Positions 18,204 to 27,599 are shown, counted from the stretch's first letter. The stretch is 64,000 nt of DNA from Streptomyces aurantiacus (GCF_001418335.1 NZ_LIPP01000096.1:1-64000); one strand, 5' to 3'. Notes: generated from the letters alone by a model not told the origin. Program-made: numbers and translations.

Positions 18204-19556
18204 ATGGAAGCCACGGGAGCACGACGGGCAGCGGCACTGGCGACGGGAGTGGCGCTGCTGTTCACCGGCGCCTGCGATACGGACAAGGGCGGCGGCAGGG
18301 CGGACGACAAGGCGCCGACGGCCACGCTGCCCGTCACCTCCCCCACCGCTACGGCGCCCGTCCCCCGCGGCAGGGGCAGCAAAGTCGCGGACGACGTGAA
18401 CGGCGACGGCTATCCCGACTTCGCGTACAGCGCGGAGTGCGGTGCCTACGAGCCGGCGAGGGCGTACCGAAAGAGCTGCCTCGTCGTCCTGTACGGCTCG
18501 GCCCACGGGCTCGATCCCGCCGTGCACACCCTCCTCGAACCCGGCGACGCAGCGCTGCCGAAGTACGTGGACGCGCATCCGACCTGGAACCCGAGCCTCG
18601 TTGACCTCGACGGCGACGGTTACGCGGACATCAAGTACGGCGCGTTCGTCGTCTGGGGAGGCCCCACCGGCCCGCGGCCCGACACCCCGGACTCGACCCT
18701 GCCTGACGGGACCACGGGGCCGGGCGACTTCGACGGCGACGGGCATCCGGACCTGGCCGCCGCGTCGGATCCGTTCCGGATCCTGTACGGGCCGTTCGAC
18801 CGGAAGGCCCGGCCGAGCCGCACCGACCCCGACGGCCTCGCTCCGATCACCGGTTCTTTTGCGGAGGGTGAGGGGGGACTGTCCGCAGGGGACGCCGACG
18901 GCGACGACAAGACCGACCTCGTCGCATCGGCGCGCGGTTACAACGGAGAGCCCACGCTCGTACTGCTGCACACGGGCCCGGCCGGATCCGATGCGCCGGC
19001 ACAGCGGCTCCGCAGCGGCAGTTCGTTGGCTTTCGGCGATTTCGACGGCGACGGCAAGGGGGACATCGCCGTCGGGCACAACGGCAACCGCAGCGACGAC
19101 GAAGACGATGTGGACGAGACCGAGGCGCCCGCGGTCCACGACACCCTCACCGTCTACCCGGGCGACGGCGGCACGCCTCATCAACTCAAGGATGTGCTCG
19201 GCTACTTCATTACGGGTGACCTGGACGGCGACGGCTGCGACGAACTGCTCGTGAACCCGCACACCGGCCCCGACATCACCGTGCTGCACGGCAGCCCGGG
19301 GGGCCTCGGGTCCCGTTCCATCCTGCGCCGCACGGGCCCCTCCCGGGTTCCCGGCACCAAGCGCGCCGTGGCGTCGTACAACCGGTACGCCATCGTCTCC
19401 ACCGTCCGTGACTTCGACGGCGACGGTCACGCCGAGGCCGTACTGCGCTGGTCCCTCCCTTCCGGCGACGGCCCCTCGCAGTGGTGGATCGTGGAGGACG
19501 GCAAGGACGTAAGGGCCTTCACGGACCAGCCGTTCACTGACGCGTCCGTCACATGA
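18204..19556 (+). CDS. FG-GAP/VCBS repeat lipoprotein
   Basis: 450-residue predicted lipoprotein: basic start, hydrophobic segment and lipobox-like LLFTGAC, then a low-complexity linker. At least six calcium-loop motifs DxDxDG follow (DVNGDGYPD, DLDGDGYAD, DFDGDGHPD, DADGDDKTD, DFDGDGKGD, DFDGDGHAE), as in integrin-like beta-propellers. ATG 18204 is chosen because it precedes the signal peptide; upstream in-frame codons would extend it without purpose. It probably sits on the outer face of the membrane and binds calcium. A fragment of a paralogue lies just upstream, so this family was once duplicated here. Confidence 0.85.
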   Translation: MEATGARRAAALATGVALLFTGACDTDKGGGRADDKAPTATLPVTSPTATAPVPRGRGSKVADDVNGDGYPDFAYSAECGAYEPARAYRKSCLVVLYGSAHGLDPAVHTLLEPGDAALPKYVDAHPTWNPSLVDLDGDGYADIKYGAFVVWGGPTGPRPDTPDSTLPDGTTGPGDFDGDGHPDLAAASDPFRILYGPFDRKARPSRTDPDGLAPITGSFAEGEGGLSAGDADGDDKTDLVASARGYNGEPTLVLLHTGPAGSDAPAQRLRSGSSLAFGDFDGDGKGDIAVGHNGNRSDDEDDVDETEAPAVHDTLTVYPGDGGTPHQLKDVLGYFITGDLDGDGCDELLVNPHTGPDITVLHGSPGGLGSRSILRRTGPSRVPGTKRAVASYNRYAIVSTVRDFDGDGHAEAVLRWSLPSGDGPSQWWIVEDGKDVRAFTDQPFTDASVT

Positions 19557-19815
19557 CGTCGGACAAGGGGGACTTCATGGGCGCAACCCTTCGAAGGCCT
19601 CAACAGGCCCTCCCCGGAACAGGACAGGCCAGGAAGCCCTGCCCCCAGGCCTGGGGAAGCGACGATATGGGGTTCGCGGAGTGACGGAGTGCGGTCTCAT
19701 CGTGTCCCGTCTCCAACGATCTGGCCCCGGCTGTCCGCTGTCATCCAATCGAGGCGCTTGACAGTGAACCCAGTCATTCGGGCTTCCCTGCCAGCGAACC
19801 TGGGCGTGTGAGGTG

Positions 19816-20090
19816 AACGCGCTGGGGGTGCTGCGGACCGTACCGGCCGGGATGGATGCTGCGGAGCTGTACTGGTCGACGACGACCGGGCAGCACGTCG
19901 GCTTCGCCGTCGTGGCCAGCACGACGGCGAGCGGGAACGTCGGCACGCCCCGGACTGCTTCGTGCGCCGCGCGGATGGCTCGGCGGTCGTCGTCGATGTC
20001 CGTGCGGACGAGCGGATCGAGCCGAAGGACGCCCCCGCGCATCCAAAGCCCGCCGCCATGCAGGTCATTGACCAGCCGAAGGGGCTTGCT
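19816..20090 (+). pseudogene. TnsA-like endonuclease remnant
   Basis: First frame: MDAAELYWSTTTGQHVGF. Second frame: HAPDCFVRRADGSAVVVDVR and ADERIEPKDA. Both match the N-terminal catalytic region of TnsA-like transposase endonucleases (AELYWSTT.., HAPDxFVRRADG, VVVDVR). The middle part is deleted and frameshifted. Its 3' end overlaps the tail of the convergent TetR gene. Confidence 0.65.
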
Positions 20091-20862
20091 CACGTGTATG
20101 GGTTTCCGTTGCCGCCATACCTGGTCCGGCGACAGGAATCCGGCTGTGGCTGTCCTTGAGCAGGTTCCGCATCGCCATGCGGAAGATCTCGGCCTGGTGG
20201 TCACCGAGGAAAGAGGTGTGCCCGAACACCTCCAGGACGACGAGGCCGAGCATGTGCCCCCACGCGCTCAGGAAGAGAGCGGTCGCGGGGGGCGGTAGAT
20301 TTCCCAGTCCGTCCGGTGGCAGCTGTTCCAGATGCGCCTGGAGCGAAGGCCAGAGCGTGGGGGTGTCGGCCTCGGCGAGTTGTTCCGCGGTGTACCCGTC
20401 GAACACCTCGCGCTCGAAGATGGCGCTCATCCGGCGCATCGCCTGGGTGGTTGGGCCGTCGGCGGGTGCCGCGTAGTACCGCAGCGGCGTTCCGTACAGG
20501 AGCTGGAATCGCCCGGGATGGGTGATGGCCCATCGGCGGTACCCCTCGGCCGCGACCACCAGGCGCGGCAGGGCCGAGTCGTCCGCCGCGGCGTCGACGG
20601 CAGCCTGCACGGCATCGGTCAAGTCGTCGTAGGCCTTGGCGATGAGCGCCGTGACGAGGTCGTCCCGGCTCGGAAAGTAGTGGTAGAGCGCCTGCACGGT
20701 CATCCCGAGGCTCCGGGCGACCGCGCGCAGGGACAGGGCCGAAGGACCGTGTTCGGTGATATGGCGCTCAGCGGCACCCAGGATCTCTTGGGTGGCGCTG
20801 CCCGACGCCGCTGGCGCAGGGAGGGCGGGGCGGCTACGTGTTCGTCTGCGGGCATGCGGCAA
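20065..20862 (-). CDS. TetR/AcrR-family regulator
   Basis: 265-residue repressor. N-terminal HTH: ALSLRAVARSLGMTVQALYH followed by YFPSRDDLVTALI. The C-terminal ligand domain has a long helix bundle with THPGRFQLLYG, of the TetR_C_13 or WHG type. A degenerate 30-residue tail (after MAMRNLLKDS) overlaps the TnsA remnant, so the natural C-terminus may have been replaced. Start ATG 20862. Targets are unknown; no intact neighbour is on the same strand. Confidence 0.85.
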   Translation of the reverse strand: MPHARRRTRSRPALPAPAASGSATQEILGAAERHITEHGPSALSLRAVARSLGMTVQALYHYFPSRDDLVTALIAKAYDDLTDAVQAAVDAAADDSALPRLVVAAEGYRRWAITHPGRFQLLYGTPLRYYAAPADGPTTQAMRRMSAIFEREVFDGYTAEQLAEADTPTLWPSLQAHLEQLPPDGLGNLPPPATALFLSAWGHMLGLVVLEVFGHTSFLGDHQAEIFRMAMRNLLKDSHSRIPVAGPGMAATETHTREQAPSAGQ

Positions 20863-21046
20863 CCGTACGACGGTGAACCCGACGGGACATCAAGAACCTT
20901 GGCACTGTTAAGAAAAACAAACACTGCCAAATCCTCTGCCGCCTCACTACTGACCTTGAATGCGTGATGTCGTCAAACGGCTAACACAATGAGGTGTATC
21001 GCTTCTGGTGGCCGTGCTTGGCAGGTCAGTTGCCGTTGTCCGGGCC

Positions 21047-21857
21047 ATGGGTACCTCGCCGTGGATCGTGGACGATAACTTGTGGGCACGGATCGAACCG
21101 TTGCTGCCGTCCTGGCCCGAGCGGTCTCCGGGGCCAAGGCCGGTGCCGGACCGGCTGTGTCTGCAGGGCATCCTGTAGGTCCTGCATCAGGATATTGCCT
21201 GGCAGCTGCTGCTCCCGGAGCTGGAGTTCGGTTCGAGGCAGACGTGCTGCTGGCGGCGCCTGTATCGCGGGCAGAAGGCTGGGTCTTCGACCGATTGCAC
21301 CGTTTTTTGCTCGCTGAGCTGCACGCGTCCGGCGAACTCGACTGGACTCGCGCGTGCGTGGACGGCTCCCACGTCCGCGCCAAAAAGAGGGAGCCGCGAC
21401 CGGTCTTCCGCCGGTCGACCGGCGGAAGACGGGCAGCAAGCACGATCTGATCTGCGACGGCAAGGGCACGCCACTCCACGTCATCGCGACCGTTGCCAAC
21501 GTCAACGACATCACGCAGACCCTCAACCTGGTCGATGGCATCCCGCCGGTGGCTGGGCGCCCAGGCCGTCCGCGGCGGCGCCCCGAGTGCGTCCTTGGCG
21601 ACAAGGCATACGACTCGAACGCCGTGCGGCACGAGCTGCGGCGCCGCAGGATCATGCCGGTGATCTCCCGCAAGGGCTCCCCGAACATCAAGGGCCTGCG
21701 CAAACTCCGCTACGTCGTCGAGCAGACCTTCGCCCTGCTCCACCAGTTCAAACGACTGGCCGTGCGCTGGGAACGACGACTCGAATTCCACGACGCCTCT
21801 GTCTCGTTGGCCTGCAGCCTCATCTGCTGGCGACGTCTCAGGAAGACCCAGCCATGA
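21047..21857 (+). pseudogene. IS5-family transposase, decayed
   Basis: Starts at ATG 21047 with SPWIVDDNLWARIEPLLPSW, stops at TAG 21177-21179 (GIL, stop, VLHQDIAWQ), then continues in other frames: VFDRLHRFLLAELHASGELD, ACVDGSHVRAKK, KTGSKHDLICDGKGTPLHVI, and KLRYVVEQTFALLHQFKRLA near the end. At least one stop and two frameshifts. The element ends were not located. Confidence 0.8.
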
Positions 21858-21984
21858 TCTCGTTACGAGCTCTGATGACGTAAGGCATCGAACACCTCTT
21901 TCAACGGCACCGGAGCCTCGTGCGTTCAGCCCTCGTCACCGTCACCCGATCAATGGCCACTCTGGCCGTTGCGCATTAATGTGG

Positions 21985-22018
21985 ATCAAAGTTGACCGAC
22001 GTACTCATCTACTTTGAT
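21985..22018. promoter_or_regulatory. Inverted repeat ATCAAAGT-18-ACTTTGAT
   Basis: An exact 8-bp inverted repeat lies 113 nt before the gene at 22131, in a stretch more A+T-rich than the rest. It may be an operator for that gene. Confidence 0.35.
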
Positions 22019-22130
22019 GGGAAAGTGACATCGCCTCCGTTGTGCCCAACTTCGCGTGCCTGTAGCGTTGCGGGACTCGCTGACGATCAATCAGCTATGT
22101 GATCTTGCGAAAGCGAGAGGGGCGGAAATC

Positions 22131-22631
22131 ATGGGCAAGTTCTTCGACAACCTCAAGAACGCGCTGAGGGATCAAGCAGTCGGATCGATGAAATATGGCG
22201 CGTCGACCTCGTACAGGCACAACCGCGCGGCCATCCTCGCAGCGAAGGCAGAGAGGGAGGAGCGGGAGCGCCGCCAAGGTCAGCACGCCGGGGGCATGGA
22301 GGAATCCGAGCACGGATTCATCGATGGCCACCCAGTCACTTTTGCCCTCGGCTGGGGCGATAAGGCCGGTCACACATATTTGGCCGATGGCCACATTACG
22401 CACGAGCAGTTTCGCGACAGCAAGAATCACGATCACTACGGTCCGGGAAGTGGTCCTCGCAACAATGGAACGCTCTCTATGGGGGATAGCACGAATGCTG
22501 CATTCAACATCGGTAGCGATCTCCAGCGTTGTGGCCGGCGCACTGGTTTCAGCAATTACTGGGCTCTTCCTAGGATCGACGCTCGAGTACCTCGCTGCAC
22601 GCACGATTGGGATCGTCTGGCGTGGAGGTGA
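22131..22631 (+). CDS. Hypothetical protein, charged N-terminus
   Basis: 166 codons from ATG 22131 (AGGGG about 8 nt upstream). The N-terminal 60 residues are basic and helical (NRAAILAAKAEREERERR). A middle part is rich in His and Gly (HGFIDGHPVTFALGWGDKAG, DGHITHEQFRDSKNHDHYG). The last 50 residues, after GTLSMGDS, look random and overlap the next gene in another frame, so the true end may be earlier or frameshifted. No known domain. A+T content here is higher than in the surroundings, suggesting acquisition. Confidence 0.55.
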   Translation: MGKFFDNLKNALRDQAVGSMKYGASTSYRHNRAAILAAKAEREERERRQGQHAGGMEESEHGFIDGHPVTFALGWGDKAGHTYLADGHITHEQFRDSKNHDHYGPGSGPRNNGTLSMGDSTNAAFNIGSDLQRCGRRTGFSNYWALPRIDARVPRCTHDWDRLAWR

Positions 22632-22842
22632 GTACGATGTGCGTGGGAGGTGGAAATCCACCTATAGCTATAGGAGCAGAGGTTCTTCCCATGTGGGAGA
22701 GCAAATCATGCTGTTTCATCAGGTAGGCCGAAGCGTCACAGCTAGGCAAAATTTGTCGATCAGCGTGAGACACCGCCGGTTGCCGTTCGGCGGCGCGTTG
22801 GGCATCTCTGCAACGGATCCACTGAGACAGCAGCAGCCCTGA
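22495..22842 (+). CDS. Small membrane-anchored protein, possible beta-barrel start
   Basis: 115 codons from ATG 22495, which has GGGGGA 8 nt upstream. One strong transmembrane segment (SVVAGALVSAITGLFLGSTL), then RGRWKSTYSYRSRGSSHVGE and QIMLFHQVGRSVTAR. The G-x-W start followed by alternating beta-type residues resembles small barrel domains such as the membrane-anchored effectors near Cap15, but this is only a pattern impression. It overlaps the previous gene by 137 nt. The C-terminus (after about residue 90) seems replaced at the junction with the NUDIX remnant, so the gene is probably truncated. Confidence 0.5.
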   Translation: MLHSTSVAISSVVAGALVSAITGLFLGSTLEYLAARTIGIVWRGGEYDVRGRWKSTYSYRSRGSSHVGEQIMLFHQVGRSVTARQNLSISVRHRRLPFGGALGISATDPLRQQQP

Positions 22843-22862
22843 GACAAGCGAACTGTTCCTAA

Positions 22863-23198
22863 CGGCGGCCACGTCGAGGCCGGTGAAACAGTCCTGGAAG
22901 CTCTCGCACGCGAGGTCGAGGAGGAAACGGTTGGCGCCTGACCCACGTGCGGCAGTTCCTCGGCACCACGGCCTGGACGGAGGATGACGGTGGTGGACTT
23001 CGTCACGAGGCCGACTATCTCGTCGAGGTCGACGGCGACTTGGACAACCCCACATTGGAATGGTCCAAGCGCTCCGCCCACGATTGGTTCTGCCCCGACA
23101 ACTCGCCCCGCCTCAAAGAGAACCGCAAGCCCGCAGAGTTCTTGATCCACGACTTCATCGCACGAGCCATCGAAGATCGACCGGACCAGTCCTGGTAG
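22863..23198 (+). pseudogene. NUDIX hydrolase, truncated and frameshifted
   Basis: The NUDIX box is present as GGHVEAGETVLEALAREVEE followed by ET, but one base is missing near 22935 so the frame stops after TVGA. The next frame continues LTHVRQFLGTTAWTEDDGG and ADYLVEVDGDL to a stop at 23198. The N-terminal strand and start are absent, replaced by the preceding membrane-protein fragment. Confidence 0.8.
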
Positions 23199-23367
23199 TG
23201 CCTGCGCGTCGGGTGCGCGGAGCCAGCCACGAGGGCCCCGCGCCGGCACCCCTACGCGATCACCCACGGCGAGGTCATGCCCGAGGACAGCGCGGCGGAC
23301 GGCACAGGGCCCGACCGTGAGCCCTGCCGGTCGCGCCCCCTCGGTCGCGACCGGCAGGATCGTCAAC

Positions 23368-23553
23368 TCAGTCGCACTGCACCTCGTACTTGGTCCACTT
23401 CCCGTCGACCAAGACCTCGATGTAGCACTTCTTGGCGGTGTCGGTGGCCGCGGACGCCGTCACGCCGCCGCCTACGGTCATCCCGATCACCGCGACGAGT
23501 ACGCCGATCGCGGAAGCCGTTCGCTGCTTGCGGGTGCGTGCACTGTGGGGCAT
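23368..23553 (-). CDS. Small secreted protein, 61 residues
   Basis: Basic start, hydrophobic core and an ASA-type cleavage site (signal peptide about 35 residues), leaving a mature peptide of about 26 residues with two Cys (KKCYIEVLVDGKWTKYEVQCD, Cys likely paired). ATG 23553 has AAAGGA about 9 nt upstream. Function unknown. Such short secreted two-Cys peptides can be inhibitors or signals; nothing here decides. Confidence 0.75.
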   Translation of the reverse strand: MPHSARTRKQRTASAIGVLVAVIGMTVGGGVTASAATDTAKKCYIEVLVDGKWTKYEVQCD

Positions 23554-23735
23554 GGTGCTCGTCCTTTCGACGGGGCGCCGCCGGGCCGGCCAGCGGCGCG
23601 GTCTGTGGCCCCGGTGACAGGGGCGCGGTACGAGGATGCAACGACCGTGATGCCCGAGGGAGGTCACACCATGCCCTGGCGGGATCACGCGGCGAGGCTC
23701 GTGCCTACTGGCAGGCGCCGAGATCGGCGACAAAG

Positions 23736-24581
23736 ATGCCTGGCATGGACACCTTCGACGCCCTACGAGAATTCCTCATCTCCCGCCGGGCCCGACTACG
23801 CCCCCAGGACGTGGGGTTACCCGACCACGGAGTCAGACGGGTGAGGGGACTGCGCCGCGAGGAGGTCGCCACGCTCGCGGCCGTCAGCGTCGAACACTAC
23901 ATACGGCTCGAACGCGGACAGGCGTCCCGGGTGTCGGACGCCGTGCTGGACGCCGTGGCCGAGGCGCTCCGGCTGAGCCCGGGCGAGCGTCGCTACCTGC
24001 GCAGTCTGGCGAGGCCGAGCACGGGCTCCGACCACGAGGGCTCCCGCGGTGTACGGCCCAGTGTGCAGCACATCCTCGACTCGATGGCTGGCACTCCCGC
24101 CTACCTCGTGGGCCGGGGAGGCTCGATACTCGCGTGGAACCGCCTGGCGGCGGCCGTCTTCGCCGACTTCGGCGGCATCCCCGCCGCACAGCGCACCGTC
24201 GGACGGCTCGTCTTCACTGATCCGCGCGCCCGGTGGCTGTACGTCGACTGGGAGGCGAAGGCCCGCGAGGCGGTGTCGTACCTACGGACCGAGACCGGCA
24301 AAAGGCCCCGGGACCCGGAGCTTATCCGGGAGATCGATGAACTCGCGTACCACAGCGAGGACTTCCGGCGGCTCTGGTCAGAACAGCACGTCTTGGAGAC
24401 CACGCACTCGACCGTCGTCCTACGCTGCCGCCCTCCCCACCAACTGCTGGAGTTCTCCTGGGAAGGGCTCCAACTGACCAGCGACCCGGACGAGATAGTG
24501 CTCGTGTACACGACCACCCCCGGGTCGCCGTCCGCCGCGGCCCTGCTGGAGATGTCCCGCGCGAGCCAGGGCGGTCGGTGA
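23736..24581 (+). CDS. XRE regulator with MmyB-like ligand domain
   Basis: 281 residues. Helix-turn-helix region: GLRREEVATLAAVSVEHYIR followed by LERGQASRVSD. The C-terminal MmyB-like part has AYLVGRGGSILAWNRLAAAV, LVFTDPRARWLYVDWEAKA and a conserved HSTVVLRCRPPHQLLEFSW. This family is very common in Streptomyces, usually next to the SDR or hydrolase gene it controls; no such neighbour remains here. ATG 23736 or 23745 are equally possible; neither has a good ribosome binding site. Confidence 0.88.
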   Translation: MPGMDTFDALREFLISRRARLRPQDVGLPDHGVRRVRGLRREEVATLAAVSVEHYIRLERGQASRVSDAVLDAVAEALRLSPGERRYLRSLARPSTGSDHEGSRGVRPSVQHILDSMAGTPAYLVGRGGSILAWNRLAAAVFADFGGIPAAQRTVGRLVFTDPRARWLYVDWEAKAREAVSYLRTETGKRPRDPELIREIDELAYHSEDFRRLWSEQHVLETTHSTVVLRCRPPHQLLEFSWEGLQLTSDPDEIVLVYTTTPGSPSAAALLEMSRASQGGR

Positions 24582-24639
24582 CCTTGTCGGCGGTGCCGGG
24601 CTGCTGCCGCGGTGCACAGGCCTCAGCAGGCGTCGCAGA

Positions 24640-24833
24640 CCGCTCAGCGGCAAGCCAAGCGTCTCCGGCTGCCAGGAGTTGCAGTTTTCCGTAGCTCGGT
24701 GAGCCGGACGTGGCGGAGAAGACCAGCAGTTCCTGGGCTTGATCGGGTCCACCAGTCGCCGGCAGAACAGCTCCACCTCGCCCAGCTGCCCGTGCCGGTA
24801 GCGCTTGAGGTCTTGAAGGTGGGTGACGCCCAC
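24640..24833 (-). pseudogene. Unrecognised gene fragment with frameshift
   Basis: VTHLQDLKRYRHGQLGEVEL and FCRRLVDPI, then in another frame AQELLVFSATSGSPSYGKLQ and LLAAGDAWLAAER. The two parts read like one protein broken near 24740. Family not recognised. Its start lies against a lone IS end at 24833. Confidence 0.45.
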
Positions 24834-24863
24834 CTAGGACTTGTCCGGCCGATCATGTTCGGA
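24833..24863. repeat. Solitary copy of the IS5-element end
   Basis: CCTAGGACTTGTCCGGCCGA followed by TCATGTTCGGAGC matches the end of the complete IS at 25464 nearly base for base. No transposase follows, so this is a leftover end or a one-ended event. Confidence 0.7.
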
Positions 24864-24940
24864 GCAGATGAAACCGGCCGGCCACGGGCAGGACCGGCAA
24901 CGGCGACTTCAGCATTTGTCCGGCCCCGGCCTGGACCGGG

Positions 24941-25372
24941 TCACCAGCACGACCGTGGGTCTTGTACGTGCTCTGGCGAGTGCCGGTCCTCTCCCCTGCC
25001 CAGGCCGGTTTGGACCAGGAAGCCGGGGTTCGCGTCGCGCGACCGGGCTGAGGTGTGCACCCGCTGGGTGCCGGGGATGCCCACCTCGACGAGGACCCCG
25101 CCGCGGAACATCCACAGACCGAACAGGTCGTCGTCCTCGTCGTGCAGCATGACCTGCACGCAGGCGGGATCGTTCCACGGCAGGAACTCCAGGTCCTTGA
25201 GCACGCCGCGGCGCCCGTTCCACCGCTCGAACTCGATGTGCCAGCCCCCTACGAACCAGGGAATCTGCACGAAGCAGCCGTGCCAGGTGCGGGCCTCGTC
25301 CGGCCGCGTCAGCGGCTCCATCACCTCGTCCTCGTACCGCGCCAACACGATGACCTGCGCCATTCTGCTCAT
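24941..25372 (-). CDS. Hypothetical protein between two IS ends
   Basis: About 143 residues: MAQVIVLARYEDEVMEPLTR, then CFVQIPWFVGGWHIEFERWN, VMLHDEDDDLFGLWMFRGGV. Acidic, Trp-rich, soluble; no known domain. The last 20 residues differ in style and may be fused sequence. Start uncertain (GTG 25378, ATG 25372 or ATG 25363). It is bracketed by a lone IS5 end and a full IS5 copy with the same end, like cargo. Confidence 0.55.
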   Translation of the reverse strand: MSRMAQVIVLARYEDEVMEPLTRPDEARTWHGCFVQIPWFVGGWHIEFERWNGRRGVLKDLEFLPWNDPACVQVMLHDEDDDLFGLWMFRGGVLVEVGIPGTQRVHTSARSRDANPGFLVQTGLGRGEDRHSPEHVQDPRSCW

Positions 25373-25413
25373 GCTCACATGTCACACCGCGCCGGGTACC
25401 AAGGGCAATCGTT

Positions 25414-26450
25414 TTAAGGACCCGGAGCCGTCGGGGCTCCTTCCGCATGCGGAGTCCGCCGCCTAGGACTTGTCCGATCGGTCATGTTCGGAGCCAGATG
25501 GTGAGGGGCTGCAGCGGTCGCGGTGCCGAGGTAGACATAACGGCGTTTGTCGTAGCGGGTGGCGACGGCTCGGTGCTGCTTGAGCCGGTTGATAGCCCGT
25601 TCGACGGTGTTGCGTTTCTTGTACCGGTCCTCGTCGAAGCCGGGTGGTCGTCCACCGCGTGAGCCTTTGCGCAGGCGGGCGGCCTGGCTGTCGGTCTTTT
25701 CCGGGATCGTGTGCCGGATGCCCCTGCGCCGCAGGTAGTCGCGGCAGGGGCCGTTGCTGTAAGCCTTGTCGGCCGCGACGCTGTCCGGCGTCTTGCGTTG
25801 CCTGCCCGGGCCGGACTTCGGGACGCGGATCTTCTCCAGAACAGGCTTGAACTGGGTGCAGTCCGCCCGCTGACCTGGGGTGACGAGCAAAGAGAGCGGG
25901 CGGCAGCGGCCATCCGCGCTCAGGTGAAGCTTGGTGGTGAACCCGCCCCGCGAGCGGCCCAAACCCTCACCTCCCGTACCACCTCCACCAGGCGGGCGTG
26001 CAGGCTCTGCCACGCGGTTTCGTCCTGGTGTTCTGGGACCTCCGCCCCCTTTGGGACGGGTGCCGACGGCGGGTCAGTGCGGGCGCCGGCCGCGTGCTGA
26101 TGCGCCCGCACGATGGTGGAGTCGACAGAGATGTCCCAGTCGATCTCACCCGCCGCCTCGGCCTCGGCCTGGACCTGCTGGAGCAGACGCTCCCAAGTCC
26201 CGTCGCCCGACCACAGTCGGTGCCGTTCGTAGACGGTCTTCCACGGCCCGAACCGTTCGGGCAGGTCACGCCACTGAACGCCGGTCCGCACCCGGTGCAA
26301 AATTCCGTCGATCACCTGCCGGTGGTCCCGCCATCTGCCACAACGCCCGTTGCTGACCGGCAGGAACGGCCGTAGCCGTTCCCACTCGGCATCACTCAGA
26401 TCACCCCGCCCCATGCCGGCATCAACGACCCGGACACGAAGTAGTCGCAT
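25414..26450 (-). CDS. IS5-family transposase, two overlapping frames
   Basis: First frame (26450 to 25920): DLSDAEWERLRPFLPVSNGR, HRQVIDGILHRVRTGVQWRD and IDWDISVDSTIVRAHQHAAG. Second frame (26013 to 25414): GLGRSRGGFTTKLHLSADGR, AYSNGPCRDYLRRRGIRHTI and RNTVERAINRLKQHRAVATR. They overlap by about 90 nt, the arrangement used by IS5 elements that join the two halves by a -1 frameshift. Near the end an extra C in GCAGCCCCTCACC moves the frame off the expected end LTIWLRT, so the last residues run through the terminal repeat into flanking DNA. It may still be active. Confidence 0.75.
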
Positions 26451-26471
26451 GATCGGCCGGACAAGTCCTAG
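25464..26471. mobile_element. IS5-family insertion sequence, about 1.0 kb
   Basis: Inverted terminal repeats: TAGGACTTGTCCGATCGGTC at the left and the complement of GATCGGCCGGACAAGTCCTA at the right, differing at three positions. CTAG occurs at both edges, so the target was probably a short CTAG or TNA-type site. It contains a two-frame transposase. Confidence 0.8.
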
Positions 26472-26490
26472 GGCCTGTGTGAGGTTGTGA

Positions 26491-26600
26491 TCAGTCGGCA
26501 ACCTTCAGGAGGTCGTCGATCCAGATCATTGCGGCGCGGAGATGGAGGCCGGCGAGGTAGCACTCGGGCGACTTGTCGTATCGGGTGGTACGGTGCCGGG
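26491..26600 (-). pseudogene. C-terminal fragment of another IS5-type transposase
   Basis: TRYDKSPECYLAGLHLRAAM followed by IWIDDLLKVAD and a stop matches the conserved end of IS5-type transposases (ATRYDK..., YLAGLHL). Only about 35 codons remain, directly beside the complete IS. Confidence 0.65.
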
Positions 26601-26712
26601 CAGCCGACGGCGATCTGGTGCTCACCCTTCACACATTCGGCGAACGGGCCGCTGGACGCAGTTCGAGGTGGCAGTTGGGGCCGATGTAGCCGCAGGCCGG
26701 TCGACCGTCGCG

Positions 26713-27426
26713 TCAGACCACCCGCTGGTCGACCATGAGGAATGCCGTCACCAGGAGCGTGTCGACGGCGCGCGGCCCCGGTTGGCCGTGCAGTACTTCG
26801 GTGCTGACCGCGTGAACCCGGTCTCGTCGAGGAGTTGCCTCCACACGTGCTCCTGGAGCACCCAGCGGTGCATGTGTGCTGCCTCGCCGTCCGGTGTCTT
26901 CGCACTCATGTCGGTGTGCTGCACGTCGGGGATGTGCGGGTGCGCCGCCGAGGTGGTGGGCGAGGGTGGAGAACACCAGTCGCCCGCCGGGTCGCAGTGC
27001 TGTTGCTGCTGCGGGCAGCAGTTCGTGCGGTTCGGTGAAGTCGATGGCTCCGAAGACGCTGTAGAGCACGTCGTAGGTGTGGGCGCTGGTCCGCAGGTGC
27101 GGCAGCACGCCGCACCGAGTGAGGCGCAGCCGTGGGGCAAGGTGGCCGTACAGGTCGCTGGCCATGGCGTGCTGGGCGGGCGAGGCGTCGACAGCGGTGA
27201 TGTGGGCGGGCTGGTGGTGGACGGCCAGGTGGGCGGCGTGCCGGGCAGTGCCGGCGCCGAGGTCTCCGACGCACCGGCCGGTGACGTCGCCGAGCGCTTC
27301 AGCTCCGGGCCCGCTGTCCTGGCCCCAGTTCCAGAAGAAGCGGTCGGGCACGGGGGGATCGGTGGTGTGCCGGGTGCGGCCGTAGTGGTGCCAGAGGTCT
27401 GCGGTGTGAGTCGTCACCCGGCCCAT
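26713..27426 (-). pseudogene. SAM-dependent methyltransferase with two frameshifts
   Basis: Class I methyltransferase. SAM motif I is CVGDLGAGTARHAAHLA, with ITAVDASPAQHAMA for motif II and ALRPGGRLVFSTLAHHLGG for the later strands. The frame leaves the protein after GGAPAHP, where another frame reads DVQHTDMSAKTPDGEAAHMH and HVWRQLLDETGFTR, and then returns with VSTEVLHGQPGPRAVDTLL. So two opposite single-base shifts about 150 nt apart are needed. The open frame is continuous, but its middle part would be nonsense. Start ATG 27426 or GTG 27417. Substrate unknown. Confidence 0.75.
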
Positions 27427-27599
27427 CCTGACGGGAACCGCCGACAGGATGGACACGTTCAGGTGGATCTCACCTATGTGTGACCGCCGGACCCCGGCCA
27501 TCCCCCAGTTCTAGTGGCCGTCGCAACACCCCGCCTCAAGGGGTGCGATGGACTCCGAGATCCAGCAGGTCCGGGAGCACCACACTCGTGAGGTGCTGG

